Part shown: one piece after another, positions 8,925-18,118 of the stretch
Layout of the letters: each line of letters starts with the position of its first letter
Position numbering within the stretch: the stretch's first letter is position 1
From: CBDFHV01 sp965247705
Lineage (GTDB): Bacteria > Pseudomonadota > Alphaproteobacteria > Rhodospirillales > CAMCUA01
Length of the DNA stretch: 64,000 nt
Reading direction: 5' to 3'
Assembly: GCA_965247705.1 (NCBI GenBank)
Contig: CBDFHV010000082.1
Span: 124,001-188,000 of the forward strand
Program-made: the position numbers and the translations under genes
Notes under the pieces: model-generated
The model's input: the letters and a program-made list of their open reading frames with translations, nothing else
Told to the model about the DNA's origin: nothing
Database searches by the model: none

Positions 8925-8960
8925 TTCCTTTTTCGGTATGCCGGCGCGACGTCGTCGCCT

Positions 8961-10151
8961 TCAGATCACCGCCAGCTCCCGCAGCGGTCTGTCGTTCGCG
9001 ATCCGCTCGTAGCCCAACCGGGACAGGTCCAGGCTCCGGTAACCGCCAAAGGCGATGCACTCGGCGATGGCCCGGCCCACCGCCGGCGCCTGCTGCAGGC
9101 CGTGGCCGGAGAAGCCGTTGGCGAACAGGAAGTTGGCGACCTCCGGATGAGGGCCGAGGATCGCGTTTTGGTCGAAGGCGTTGTAGTCGTAGTGCCCGGC
9201 CCAGGCGCGGACCACCTTGACCGCTTCGAACGCCGGCACCCGGGCGGCCAGCAGCGGCCAGATCCGCGCCTCGAACATCCCATGGTCCGGCTCCAGGTCC
9301 CAGGTCTCTCCGTCGTCCTCGGGAAGGGGCGGCATGCCGCAAAGAACGCCGTCCCCGTCGGCCCGGAAGCTGATGCCGGAGCAATCGATGGTGTGGGGAC
9401 AAGGGGCGATCCGCTCCCGGCACAGGAAATAGAACCGGGTGCGCTTGCGGGGCCCCACGGGCAGGGGAATGCCGGCCATGGCGGCCACGGCGCCCCCGTT
9501 TGCCCCGGCGGCGTTGACCACGAAGCCGCAGGGCAGCCTGCCGTCCCGTTTGCAGGTCACCGCCGCGATGCGATCGCCGGCGCGCTCCAGTCCCACCACC
9601 TCGTCGTGCCGGTAATCGACACCGAGGGCGCGGGCCTTGCGCCGAAACCCCTGCAACAGGGCATGGGGGTCGAGCCAGCCCTCCCCCGAAAGACCCAGGG
9701 AGGCGCCGGCAAGCCCGTCGGTGTTCAGCCACGGAAACCGGGCCGCCGCTTCCGCCGGGCTCAGGAGCGCCACGTCGGCGCCGTGCTGGCGCTGCACGGT
9801 GTGGTTCGCCCACAGTTGTTCCATGCCGGCCTCGGAGGCGAGGAACAGATAGCCCCCTTCGACGAAGTTCAGGGCCGGTGCGTCGCCGTCGACCATCAAG
9901 TGCTCGTCCGCCGCCTTGACGAATGAGCCGCAGAATTGGCCGATGGCGATGTTCTCGGGCGTCGAGAACTGGGTGCGAAGGGCGCCCAGGGAGCGGGGCG
10001 TCGAAGCGCGCTCGTAGGTGGGGTCCCGTTCGATGACCACCACCCGGCCGTCGAATGCGGGCTCCGCCGCCAGCCAGTAGGCGACGGCGCTGCCGATGAC
10101 CCCGCCACCGATAATGGTCACGTCGGTTGGGCCCACGTCGGTTGGGGCCAT
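8961..10151 (-). CDS. FAD-dependent oxidoreductase, DadA/sarcosine-oxidase family
   Basis: 396 residues with an N-terminal dinucleotide-binding motif (VTIIGGGVIGSAVAYWLA), then ERASTPRSLGALRTQFS, the FAD-contact segment of this family, and a C-terminal FSGHGLQQAPAVGRAIAE closing loop. Members oxidise amino acids or N-methyl amines with FAD as cofactor; the substrate here is unknown. A 13-base tandem duplication at the 5' end (CACGTCGGTTGGG twice) encodes PTDVGPTDV, so the true start could be the inner copy. The gene lies downstream of the molybdopterin subunit gene on the same strand with a REP-like dyad between them. Confidence 0.85.
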   Translation of the reverse strand: MAPTDVGPTDVTIIGGGVIGSAVAYWLAAEPAFDGRVVVIERDPTYERASTPRSLGALRTQFSTPENIAIGQFCGSFVKAADEHLMVDGDAPALNFVEGGYLFLASEAGMEQLWANHTVQRQHGADVALLSPAEAAARFPWLNTDGLAGASLGLSGEGWLDPHALLQGFRRKARALGVDYRHDEVVGLERAGDRIAAVTCKRDGRLPCGFVVNAAGANGGAVAAMAGIPLPVGPRKRTRFYFLCRERIAPCPHTIDCSGISFRADGDGVLCGMPPLPEDDGETWDLEPDHGMFEARIWPLLAARVPAFEAVKVVRAWAGHYDYNAFDQNAILGPHPEVANFLFANGFSGHGLQQAPAVGRAIAECIAFGGYRSLDLSRLGYERIANDRPLRELAVI

Positions 10152-10197
10152 GGGCCGGTCGATCTATGCCCCCCGGACCGCCGCCAACGCTTGAAGC

Positions 10198-10218
10198 GGG
10201 CGGGTCTCAGACCCGCCC
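10198..10218. repeat. REP-like palindrome, copy 2
   Basis: A perfect 21-base dyad: GGGCGGGTCT, a central C, then AGACCCGCCC. It sits in the 132-base gap between the oxidoreductase start and the molybdopterin-subunit stop. With the copy at 8067 it shows that a dispersed repeat family is active in this genome. It could also form a terminator hairpin for the upstream gene. Confidence 0.55.
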
Positions 10219-10283
10219 CTACGCAAGCAACGCCAATCCAGGGTCAAAGCGAGTCATCGAGTCGCCTCAAGCGATCGATGCCC

Positions 10284-12551
10284 TCAGCCCCCGTTGTCGA
10301 TCGCCGCGAGCACCTTGGGCGGCGACATGGGCAGGTCGACGAGGCGGACGCCCGTGGCGTCGGCGATGGCATTAGCGACAGCCGCCATGGGCGGCACGAT
10401 CGGCACCTCGCCGACGCCTTTGACCCCGAAGGGATGGCGCGGATGGGGCACCTCGACCAGGACGGTGTCGATCATCGGCAGGTCCGAGCACACGGGCACC
10501 CGGTAATCCAGGAAGCCCGGGTTTTCCAGTCGCCCGTCCTTGTCGTAGATGTATTCCTCGTTCAGGGCCCAGCCGACGCCCTGGGCGACGCCGCCCTGCA
10601 TCTGGCCTTCTACGTAGGAGGGGTGGATGGCCCGACCCACGTCCTGAACCGCGGTGTAGCGCAGGATGGTCACGAGACCGGTCTCCGGGTCCACTTCCAC
10701 GTCGCAGACATGGGTGCCGAAGCCGGGGCCCGGGGCCTGGGCGTTGAGCGCTGAGTGGCCGGTGATGGGCCCACCGGTCTTGCCCGCCATCGCGGCGAGT
10801 TGAGCCAGGCTCAGAGGTTCGAAGTCGCCGGCATTTGGTCCCGCGGGGCGCGCCTCGCCGTCGGCCCACTCCACGGCGTCGGGGCTGATGTCCCAGATCT
10901 TGGCCGCCCGGCCGCACATCTCGCGCACCATGCCCTGGGTCGCTTCCACCACCGCCATGCCGGTGGCGAAGGTGACGCGGCTGCCGCCGGTGACGTGGGT
11001 GTAGCCGATGGAGTTGGTATCGACGACCGAGGGCTTCACCTTGTCGTAGTCGATGCCCAGCACCTCGGCCGCCATGATGGCCATGGAAGCCCGCGAGCCG
11101 CCGATGTCGGGGCTTCCCTCGGTGACGGTGACGGTCCCGTCCTGATTGGCGCTGATCGAGGCCGAGGACTCGCCGCCGCCGTTGAACCAGAACCCGGAGG
11201 CGATGCCGCGGCCCTGGTTGGGCCCCAGCGGCACTTTCATCTGGGGATGGTCCATGGCCGCCTGCACGGTTTCTTCGTAGCCGATGGTGCCGAAGGTGGG
11301 GCCGTAGGCGGCCTTGGTGCCCTCGCGGGCGGCGTTCTGGAGGCGCAACTCCAGGGGCGCAATGCCCAGTTCCCCGGCCAACTCGTCGATGGCGCTTTCC
11401 ACCCCGAAAGCGGAGATGGGCGAGCCGGGTGCCCGGTAGGCCGCCGCCTTGGGGCGGTTGACCACCACGTCGTAGCCCTTGGTGCGCACGTTGGCGATGT
11501 CGTAGGGAGCGAAGGCGCACATGCAGCCGTTCATCACAGGCGATCCGGGGAAGGCGCCGGCCTGATAGATGAAGGTGCCTTCGGCGGCGGTGATGCGGCC
11601 GTCCTTCTTGGCGCCGATCTTGATGGTCATGGCGCCGCCCGAAGTGGGGCCGGTGGCGCGGAACACGTCCTCGCGGCTCATGACGCTTTTCACCGGCCGC
11701 TGGGCCTTGCGCGACAACAGCACGCACAGGGGCTCCAGATAGGGGGTTATCTTGCCGCCGAAGCCGCCGCCGATCTCCGCCGGGATGACCCGGATGCTGG
11801 CCAAGTCCATCTTCAAAACCGTGGCGATGAAAGCCCGCACGACGAACTGGCCCTGGGACGAACTCCAGACGGTGGTCTGCCCGTCCTCGGTGCAGTTGAC
11901 CACCGTCGCATGGGTTTCGATGTAGCCCTGGTGCACGGCCTTGGTGGTGTAGGTGCGCTCGACAATCACCTCGGCCTCGGAAAATCCCTTGTCCAAGTCG
12001 CCGAGGACGAACTCCATCTCCTTGGCGATGTTGGAGGGCTTGTCCGGCGGCGGGGTGACGTTGCGGGTAATCATGCCCTCGTGGAGTAGGGGCGCGTCGG
12101 GCTTCATGGCCTCGACCGGGTCGATCACGTGAGGCAGCACCTCGTAGTCGACCACAATCAGGCCCAGGGCCGTCTCGGCGATGGAAGCCGAGGTGGCGGC
12201 CACGGCGGCGACCGCATGGCCCTCGTAGAGAACCTTGTCCTTGGCCATGGTGTTCAAGGACATGTTGTGCATGTTGGACTCGAGGCGGGTGTCGCCCTTC
12301 CATACGGACGGCAGGTCGGGCAAGTCGGCGCCGGTGATCACCGCCTTCACCCCCGGCAACGCGGCGGCGGCCGAGGTATCGATGCCGCGAATGTGCGCAT
12401 GGGCATGGGGGCTGCGCAGAACACTGGCCATCAGCATGTTCGGAAGGGCGAAGTCGGCGCCGAACTGGGCCCGTCCCGTCACCTTGTCCACCCCGTCGGG
12501 CCGAATCGGCCGCTTGCCCACCCAGCGGTATTCCTTGCGTTCGGCACCCAT
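10284..12551 (-). CDS. xanthine dehydrogenase-family molybdopterin-binding subunit
   Basis: 755 residues, the length of the large (Mo-cofactor) subunit of xanthine dehydrogenase/CO dehydrogenase/aldehyde oxidase enzymes. The N-terminal domain opens with RPIRPDGVDKVTGRAQFGAD. The Mo-binding part has GGGFGGK near residue 262, YRAPGSP near 371 and the C-terminal GVKGVGEVPIVPP, which carries the catalytic Glu of the family. Hydroxylation of an unknown substrate is expected. The FAD (medium) and 2Fe-2S (small) subunit genes are not adjacent, which is unusual and means the partners are elsewhere or lost. Upstream (12552-12705) is a divergent promoter region shared with the TctC-like gene. Confidence 0.85.
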   Translation of the reverse strand: MGAERKEYRWVGKRPIRPDGVDKVTGRAQFGADFALPNMLMASVLRSPHAHAHIRGIDTSAAAALPGVKAVITGADLPDLPSVWKGDTRLESNMHNMSLNTMAKDKVLYEGHAVAAVAATSASIAETALGLIVVDYEVLPHVIDPVEAMKPDAPLLHEGMITRNVTPPPDKPSNIAKEMEFVLGDLDKGFSEAEVIVERTYTTKAVHQGYIETHATVVNCTEDGQTTVWSSSQGQFVVRAFIATVLKMDLASIRVIPAEIGGGFGGKITPYLEPLCVLLSRKAQRPVKSVMSREDVFRATGPTSGGAMTIKIGAKKDGRITAAEGTFIYQAGAFPGSPVMNGCMCAFAPYDIANVRTKGYDVVVNRPKAAAYRAPGSPISAFGVESAIDELAGELGIAPLELRLQNAAREGTKAAYGPTFGTIGYEETVQAAMDHPQMKVPLGPNQGRGIASGFWFNGGGESSASISANQDGTVTVTEGSPDIGGSRASMAIMAAEVLGIDYDKVKPSVVDTNSIGYTHVTGGSRVTFATGMAVVEATQGMVREMCGRAAKIWDISPDAVEWADGEARPAGPNAGDFEPLSLAQLAAMAGKTGGPITGHSALNAQAPGPGFGTHVCDVEVDPETGLVTILRYTAVQDVGRAIHPSYVEGQMQGGVAQGVGWALNEEYIYDKDGRLENPGFLDYRVPVCSDLPMIDTVLVEVPHPRHPFGVKGVGEVPIVPPMAAVANAIADATGVRLVDLPMSPPKVLAAIDNGG

Positions 12552-12705
12552 GGTCCTGCTCCTCCGAAGATCGATTGGCCGCTCCTATCGAGTACCCCGC
12601 CGGGCGTCGATCTTCAATGCGCAAGTTGCGCCGTGGCTTCAAAGGCGGTCGTGGTAGGATTGGTTTCGCGCTTCGGCCATCGCCCTAGGGGAGGGGATTC
12701 GCGAC

Positions 12706-13283
12706 ATGCCCAGATACATGATGACCCTGTGTCTGGCGGTGACTCTGGGTCTCGCCGGGTCCTCGTCCACCCGGGCTCAGGACAGTGGCGAGGCGTTTTA
12801 TGCAGGAAAAACCCTCCGCCTGGTGGTGGGATACGGGGCCGGCGGCGGCTACGACGCCTACGCCCGCCTGCTGGCGCCGCACTTGAAGGCGCGCCTCAAT
12901 GTGGTGGTGGTGGAGAACCGGCCCGGCGGCGGCGGCCTGACGGCCCTCAACCAGGTGGCGGCGGGCAAGGCCGACGGCCTGACACTCATGATCATCGACG
13001 GCCAGGCGGCTGCCCTTGGCCAGCTTCTCGACCAGCCGGGAGTGCGCTTCGACCTCAACCGCCTGACCTGGCTTGGCCGGGTGGTGGCCGAGCCCCGGAT
13101 ACTGCTGTGGAGCGCCCGTTCGCCGTTCCGCACCATGGCCGACGGCATCAACGCCCCCCGCCCCCTCAAATGGGCGGCCAGCGGCAAGACTGATTCCATC
13201 GCCGACGTGATTGCCTTCGCCTCCGAGGCGCTGGGGCTGAACAGCAAGATCATCATCGGCTACAAGGGCTCGCGCGGCGCCAT
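12706..13283 (+). pseudogene. tripartite tricarboxylate transporter binding protein, truncated by prophage
   Basis: The first 193 codons of a TctC/Bug-type periplasmic substrate-binding protein: a signal peptide (LCLAVTLGLAGSSSTRAQ), then GKTLRLVVGYGAGGGYDAYAR, VVVENRPGGGGL and the middle segment ending GYKGSRGAI. The family is about 320 residues, so about 130 are missing. The reading frame enters phage DNA at 13284 and would add unrelated residues up to a stop at 13455. The missing 3' part is not found on the far side of the prophage, where a different gene begins, so the locus was rearranged. Confidence 0.85.
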
Positions 13284-13330
13284 TGTAAGCGGACAAAAGT
13301 CTTTGCGCATCGGGACAAAAGTCTTTGCGA
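13284..13330 (-). other. prophage terminus, attR-like, two tandem transposase-site repeats
   Basis: Begins TGTAAGC, then two copies of GGACAAAAGTCTTTGCG at 13291-13307 and 13313-13329, exactly 22 bp apart. Mu R1 and R2 are also adjacent with a 22-bp period, so by spacing this is the R end. The tail-fibre gene ends 131 bp inside it, as expected for a Mu right end. MuA-type transposase should bind these sites. Confidence 0.75.
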
Positions 13331-13414
13331 ATGGCCCGGAAAATCGTCCCGATTTCCGGCGTGATTTGCCTGGAAAATCGAGCGGGATTCGCGTCCGATC
13401 CCGTGGCGGCTTAG

Positions 13415-14074
13415 TCAGTTGCTATCATCCGCCAAATAGTGGTTTGTCAGGATAACGGTGGCGACGCTGCCCTGGAGCCTGACGCCAAGGGAGCAGCTTA
13501 AGAAACGGCCTTTTGGGCCATTTGCCCCCTCGATTATCTCCCGTGTTTCGCTGCGGATACCGGTAATGCCGCCGGCCGGGATGGTCAGGCTCGCCATCGC
13601 GGCGTCGAGGGCAGCCTTGTCGGCGGCCGGCGTCATGGCGCGGGTCCGGTCTAAGCCGGCGATGGCTTCCGTATCGGTGGCGAGCTCGAGGAGGCCGGCG
13701 CGCTCGGCGGTTGCGGTGCGCAGCGTGAGCTGACGGGCCTGGAGGATGCCGGTCCCGGAGGCGTTCTCGGCCTCGGCATCGGTGGCGAGGCGCGCGGCGC
13801 CGGCATCGGTGGCCGTGGCGCCGGGGAGATGGGTGCGGGGTAGCTTGGATGCAGCATCGAGGGGTGCCGTGCCATCGGCGGCACCTCGGCCGATGCGGGC
13901 GCCGGGCACCTGGGCGTGGGCGTCGAGCTCGCACAGGCCGTTCGCCGCGGCCCTCGCATCGAGGACCGCCTTGAGATAGTCGATTACCTTCTTGAGCACG
14001 GGCCGGGCGTGCGCCGGGCTGTCGGCACCGGCATCGAAGTGGTCGGTGGTGAGATCGTCGGTGGGCCAGGCCAT
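13415..14074 (-). CDS. phage tail fibre-like protein
   Basis: 219 residues. The N-terminal half is a short phage-specific segment (MAWPTDDLTTDHFDAG...). The middle carries the tail-fibre repeat pattern 'A-x-L-A-T-D-x-E-A' three times (AARLATDAEAEN, GLLELATDTEAIAG, then AMTPAADKAALDA). The end is a short domain closing in LTNHYLADDSN. It is expected to be in the virion's adsorption apparatus. ATG 14074 is preceded by GAGGAGGAAGCC, an excellent ribosome site. It is the last gene of the leftward structural operon, next to the phage end. No chaperone or invertible segment is seen beside it. Confidence 0.75.
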   Translation of the reverse strand: MAWPTDDLTTDHFDAGADSPAHARPVLKKVIDYLKAVLDARAAANGLCELDAHAQVPGARIGRGAADGTAPLDAASKLPRTHLPGATATDAGAARLATDAEAENASGTGILQARQLTLRTATAERAGLLELATDTEAIAGLDRTRAMTPAADKAALDAAMASLTIPAGGITGIRSETREIIEGANGPKGRFLSCSLGVRLQGSVATVILTNHYLADDSN

Positions 14075-14102
14075 GGCTTCCTCCTCATGATTCCAATGGG
14101 CG

Positions 14103-17100
14103 TCATGCGATGCCGTGCAGAACGGCGTCGACGGTGGCGTCGGCCGGTTCGCCGCTGCCGTCGAAGATCTTGATGCGGGTGGGATCGTTCTTGTTGTCGA
14201 GGACCCAGGACCAGCCGGGTCCGACCGCTTGCAGGGTGAGATCGATATCGGTGACGCGGGCAAGCGTGGTCGGGATCTCGCGGCCCCCTGCCTTGGAGCC
14301 GACCCAGGTAGCGGTGTCGATGTCGAGGAACTTCTGCTCGGCGGCGGTGCCGAGCAGGCTGTAACAGAGGTGATCGAGGCGGAGCATGGTGGCGCCGTCG
14401 CCGGCGAGCCGCCAGCGGAGCTGGAGGTGGCGCGCGGTCAAGAGTGCGGCCGCGGCGTGATCCTCCCAGGCTGCGGCATCGAGCGCGTCGGCCGCCGCGG
14501 CGGTGCGGTACTGCAACGTCGCCTCTCCCGCCGTCTCGGCCTCCCAGGCGACCGAGAACGGCACCTTGGCGCCGAGGTCGATGGCCTCGGCCGTATAGGT
14601 CATGGTGGTGGCGCCTTGCGTGCCGTCGCCGAGCGCCCATGATGTCCAGGCGTCCCAGGCGGTGAGATCGTCCCATGTGTAGGCGCCCGCGCCCTCCAGC
14701 GCGTCCTCGCCGTCGTTGGAGCGCAGGGCGTTCTGTATCGTGCCCGGCCAGCCTTTGGCGCTTGGGCATTCCCACAGGAAGGCGGCCCCGAGACGGGGAT
14801 CGGGCAGCTCGGCGACGATGGTGGCGGCCGCGGCCGAGAGCAGACCCGAGCTGTCCTCGGCCCGGATGGCGAAGCGCCGGCGCCCGGCGCCCGGATCGAC
14901 GGTCTCGTAGGGAGAAGAGGCGAGCAATCCGTCATGGAGCGGCGTCATGGCGTCCCAGGCTGGACTATCGCCGCCGACAACCGCTTCGGCATAACGGATG
15001 CGCACGCCAGCGAGATCGGGATCGGCGGGCGGGGTCCAGCGGAACCGCCTCGTGCCGTCGCCGAGGGCGTCGACCAGGAAGTTCGCCACGTTGCCGGGCG
15101 GCGCCAGCTTGCCCTGGATGACATGACCGACGGTGAACGGCGCACCCGAGGCCGCGGCTCCGGTGCCGGGAATTGCGGTAACGGTGAGCGTTCCGGCCGG
15201 CGGGACTTGCCAGACCGCCTCGGTGGCGCCGTCCACGAGCTTGGCCACGGTGCGGACGCGGCCGCCGTTGAGGGCGGCGCGGACGATACCGCCGCGCCAG
15301 TCGCCGGCGACGGTGAGGTTGGCGGCGATCTCCACGGCGTAGCCGGCGCCGACGCGGATCAGGGTCTCGGAGATCGCGATGTGCAGCACCCTGGCGCTGC
15401 GCCGCGTGGCGGATGGAAGGGGAACCGCGAGATCGGCGGTGGCGGCGGCGTAATAGGCGTCGACCTCGTCGATCGCATCGAGGCGGACGCGGGCGTTGGC
15501 GGCGGGCTCCATGGCGACGATGCGCACACGGGCGGGCGGTGCCGCGCCGGGGTAATGGCGCCACAGGGTATCGAGCGGGCTGGCGCCCGCGGCATCGGGG
15601 GCCGCGGGCAAGGGCGTCTCCGGCACGACGGCGGCGGTCTCGCCGGCCGTGCCGGCGCCGTCGGGGTGTTCGACGGTGGTGGTGTGGAGCGTCCCGTCGG
15701 CGAGCCTGAGCAGCAGATAATCGCTGGCGCCCGAGAGGGTGACGGGGCGGTTGAGATCGAGACGGCCGGCGGTACCGCCGATGAGCCGCCCGGCCGCGCC
15801 GCCGTCGATCAGGGCGTGGGTCAGGTGGACGACGTCACCGCGGGCGACGGCCATGCCCTCGGCGCCCATCTCCCACTTGAGGCGGCGGCGGTGATGGACC
15901 TGGCGGGCGGCCTGAAGGTTGCATTCGGCGGCGGCCTGGGCGCGGGCGGTGACGCCGGCCAGCGTCAGGGTCGCGGTATGGCCGCCCGGCGCGGCGCCGG
16001 GAACCGTGCGGCGCACGGTATTCCACTGCCAGTCGAGGTCGGGGTCGATGTAGCGGCAGGCGATCTCGTCCGCGGTCTTGCCGCTCGCGTAATCGATCTC
16101 GAACGAGCCGGCGACGATGTTGGCGGGCGTGATCAGCGCGGTCGCGGGCCTGTCCGCCTGGTCCCACACCACGCCCAGCCTGCCGCTCTGCCAACTCGGG
16201 CTGGCGCGGCCGCACTGGGCGATCAGGGTGAGCACCTCGGCATGGGTGGTGGTACGGTCGATGACATGGTCGCAGGCGAGCCCCTGGGCATCGCACCAGG
16301 CGCCCCAGGCCTGGATCGCCGCATCGTCGATGCGGGCCTCGGCGAGACCGGCGCCGGCGGCGAGCCGGCCGTCGATATGGATGCCGCGCGCATACCAGTG
16401 AAAGAGCCAGGCCGGATTGCTCGAGGCCTGCGGTGCGCTCCACCGGGCTCCGTCCCAGACCGGGATCTTCTGTTTGACCGTGGCCGACAGCCGTTCCAGG
16501 CGGCCCGAGAGCTGGCCCGAGGCGCGGATCTTGAGCGCGAGCCGGGTCTGGCCGGTATAGTCGCCCGGGTCGGGCTGGTAGGACCGGAGCGCCGTCCAGG
16601 CGATATCGTCATGGATACGCTCGGAGGTCGAGGGCGCCGCGGTGCGGCGCACGCGCACGGTCCAGGTGCCGGGCGCTGTAAGATCGTAGGAAAGGGTCTT
16701 GCGGCAGGGCGTGGTGTCGGCATTGGCGAGCGTGACGGCGTGACTGGTCTTCAAGCTCTCATTGCCCTGCGGCCAATACTCGATCTCGACGGTGACGGTG
16801 TGGCGGCCGATGCCCCCCTGATCGCCGACCCGGAACAGCGAGCCGGCGAGGTCTATGCCGACGCGCCCGGTATTGGCAGCCGTAGTGCGCTCGATCCATT
16901 GGGTGTCGTCGAGCGCGGCGCCGGCCTCGCTGTCGACGTTGCCGGCGGCGAGCGTCACCCGTCCCGCGGCATCGCCGAACTCGGTCTCGACGTCGGCGAA
17001 GTCGCTAAGCGGCGTGTCGCCGATGCGGAGGTCGTCGATGTCGAGGGCGCCGAGGCCGAAGTGGAAGATCTGGTAGAGGTGCTGATCGTCGCCGGCGAAC

Positions 17101-17726
17101 TCGGTGTACTCGGCCGCCCCGAGGTCGGGAAAGACACGGTGGGTGCCGAGCACCACCAGGAGCGGCTCGTAGGCACGCGCCCTATTGGCGCCGCCGCTAA
17201 GCGAATAGACCGGCTCGGCCGCCGCTGCGGACGTGGGCGTAGGTGCCGCGGGCAGTCGCGGCGTGGCGAGCGCGTTGACGACCAGGCCGCCGACGAGACT
17301 GATGGCGCCGCTGACAAGGGCGCCCTTGAGGGTGAGCGCGCCGGCCGTCACGAGCCCCCAGGACGTCGGCGCCAGAAAGGGGACCGCGATCGAGGCGACG
17401 ACGACGGCAAGTTGGAGCACTGTGGCGAGCGGGTTCTTGTCGTCGCCGCCGTCGCCGAGCACGGTCGCCGCCCAGGCCTCGGGCGGCACGGCCCGCCCGT
17501 TGAGAGCGGCGACGATGCCGGGCCCGGCACCGGGCCATTCGGCGGCGATAAGGCGCGCGAGTGCGGTGCCCGGAGCGACCGCCCGGAGGCGGGTCCGGCG
17601 CCCCTCGGCGGTCAGCGGATGGGGCCACAGGTCGGCGGTGATGCACCCTTGCAAGGGCGTATCAAGGGCCGTGCAGGGCGGTTGCACCGGCCGTACAAGG
17701 GCAACGTCGCGGTCGTTCAGCGCCAC
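14103..17726 (-). CDS. phage tail tip / host-specificity protein (gpJ-like)
   Basis: 1207 residues. The start is GTG 17726, which overlaps the stop of the NlpC/P60 gene and gives VALNDRDVALVRPVQPP. Near the N-terminus are membrane-like stretches (LAVVVASIAVPFLAPTSWGL and the following alanine-rich helix). Next comes a region typical of phage tail proteins (LVVLGTHRVFPDLGAAEYTEF). The C-terminal third has fibronectin-III-like segments (APPGNVANFLVDALGDGTRRF with FRWTPP). This organisation, downstream of an NlpC/P60 gene, matches the gpJ tail tip that contacts the receptor. It is the largest gene in the window, and a long antisense frame lies opposite, which I treat as a GC artefact. Confidence 0.8.
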   Translation of the reverse strand: MALNDRDVALVRPVQPPCTALDTPLQGCITADLWPHPLTAEGRRTRLRAVAPGTALARLIAAEWPGAGPGIVAALNGRAVPPEAWAATVLGDGGDDKNPLATVLQLAVVVASIAVPFLAPTSWGLVTAGALTLKGALVSGAISLVGGLVVNALATPRLPAAPTPTSAAAAEPVYSLSGGANRARAYEPLLVVLGTHRVFPDLGAAEYTEFAGDDQHLYQIFHFGLGALDIDDLRIGDTPLSDFADVETEFGDAAGRVTLAAGNVDSEAGAALDDTQWIERTTAANTGRVGIDLAGSLFRVGDQGGIGRHTVTVEIEYWPQGNESLKTSHAVTLANADTTPCRKTLSYDLTAPGTWTVRVRRTAAPSTSERIHDDIAWTALRSYQPDPGDYTGQTRLALKIRASGQLSGRLERLSATVKQKIPVWDGARWSAPQASSNPAWLFHWYARGIHIDGRLAAGAGLAEARIDDAAIQAWGAWCDAQGLACDHVIDRTTTHAEVLTLIAQCGRASPSWQSGRLGVVWDQADRPATALITPANIVAGSFEIDYASGKTADEIACRYIDPDLDWQWNTVRRTVPGAAPGGHTATLTLAGVTARAQAAAECNLQAARQVHHRRRLKWEMGAEGMAVARGDVVHLTHALIDGGAAGRLIGGTAGRLDLNRPVTLSGASDYLLLRLADGTLHTTTVEHPDGAGTAGETAAVVPETPLPAAPDAAGASPLDTLWRHYPGAAPPARVRIVAMEPAANARVRLDAIDEVDAYYAAATADLAVPLPSATRRSARVLHIAISETLIRVGAGYAVEIAANLTVAGDWRGGIVRAALNGGRVRTVAKLVDGATEAVWQVPPAGTLTVTAIPGTGAAASGAPFTVGHVIQGKLAPPGNVANFLVDALGDGTRRFRWTPPADPDLAGVRIRYAEAVVGGDSPAWDAMTPLHDGLLASSPYETVDPGAGRRRFAIRAEDSSGLLSAAAATIVAELPDPRLGAAFLWECPSAKGWPGTIQNALRSNDGEDALEGAGAYTWDDLTAWDAWTSWALGDGTQGATTMTYTAEAIDLGAKVPFSVAWEAETAGEATLQYRTAAAADALDAAAWEDHAAAALLTARHLQLRWRLAGDGATMLRLDHLCYSLLGTAAEQKFLDIDTATWVGSKAGGREIPTTLARVTDIDLTLQAVGPGWSWVLDNKNDPTRIKIFDGSGEPADATVDAVLHGIA

Positions 17727-18118
17727 CGGTAGACTCCCACCGTCTCGAGGCCGTGCCGGTCGAGCCCGTGTAACGGGTGCAGGCAGGCGCCGATGTGTTT
17801 GAGACAGTGCAGCACATGGGGCGCGCCGGCGGCCTCGCACCAGACGCCGATATGGTGGCCGGTGGCGCGGCGGCGCCCCGTCATACGCATCAGCACCCCA
17901 TCGCCCTCGCGCGGCGGCTCGCCCGGCCCGAGCGGCCTTGCGAAGCCGCCCTTGAGCGCCGCGATCTGGGCGTCCCAGGCGCGCACGCCCGCGGCGTGGG
18001 CGGGCAATGTAATGACACGGCCGAATCGTTCGCGCAGCACCTCGACCACCAGATCGGCGCAGTCGAACCGGCTCTCCATATAAGGGCGGCCGACGTAAGC
18101 CTCGGCCCAGTGCGCCAT
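17717..18118 (-). CDS. NlpC/P60 family tail peptidoglycan hydrolase
   Basis: 133 residues. The family's catalytic Cys lies in SRFDCADLVVEV (Cys20) and the His in TGHHIGVWCE (His88/89). In siphovirus and myovirus tails such proteins sit at the tail tip and cut peptide cross-links during DNA entry. The start overlaps the upstream gene's stop (ATG/TGA sharing one base) and its end overlaps the gpJ-like GTG, so all three are translationally coupled. Confidence 0.85.
   Translation of the reverse strand: MAHWAEAYVGRPYMESRFDCADLVVEVLRERFGRVITLPAHAAGVRAWDAQIAALKGGFARPLGPGEPPREGDGVLMRMTGRRRATGHHIGVWCEAAGAPHVLHCLKHIGACLHPLHGLDRHGLETVGVYRWR

Noticed and set aside
10372..12642. A 756-codon second frame in the molybdopterin subunit gene
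   Set aside because: Composition is Arg/Gly/His-rich with no motif; unlike the methylase case, no recognisable protein text appears in it.
14934..17732. A 932-codon open frame opposite the tail tip gene
   Set aside because: GC-rich third codon positions of the real gene create long antisense frames. The peptide is Gly/Arg/Asp-rich without any domain, while the minus strand encodes a coherent tail protein.
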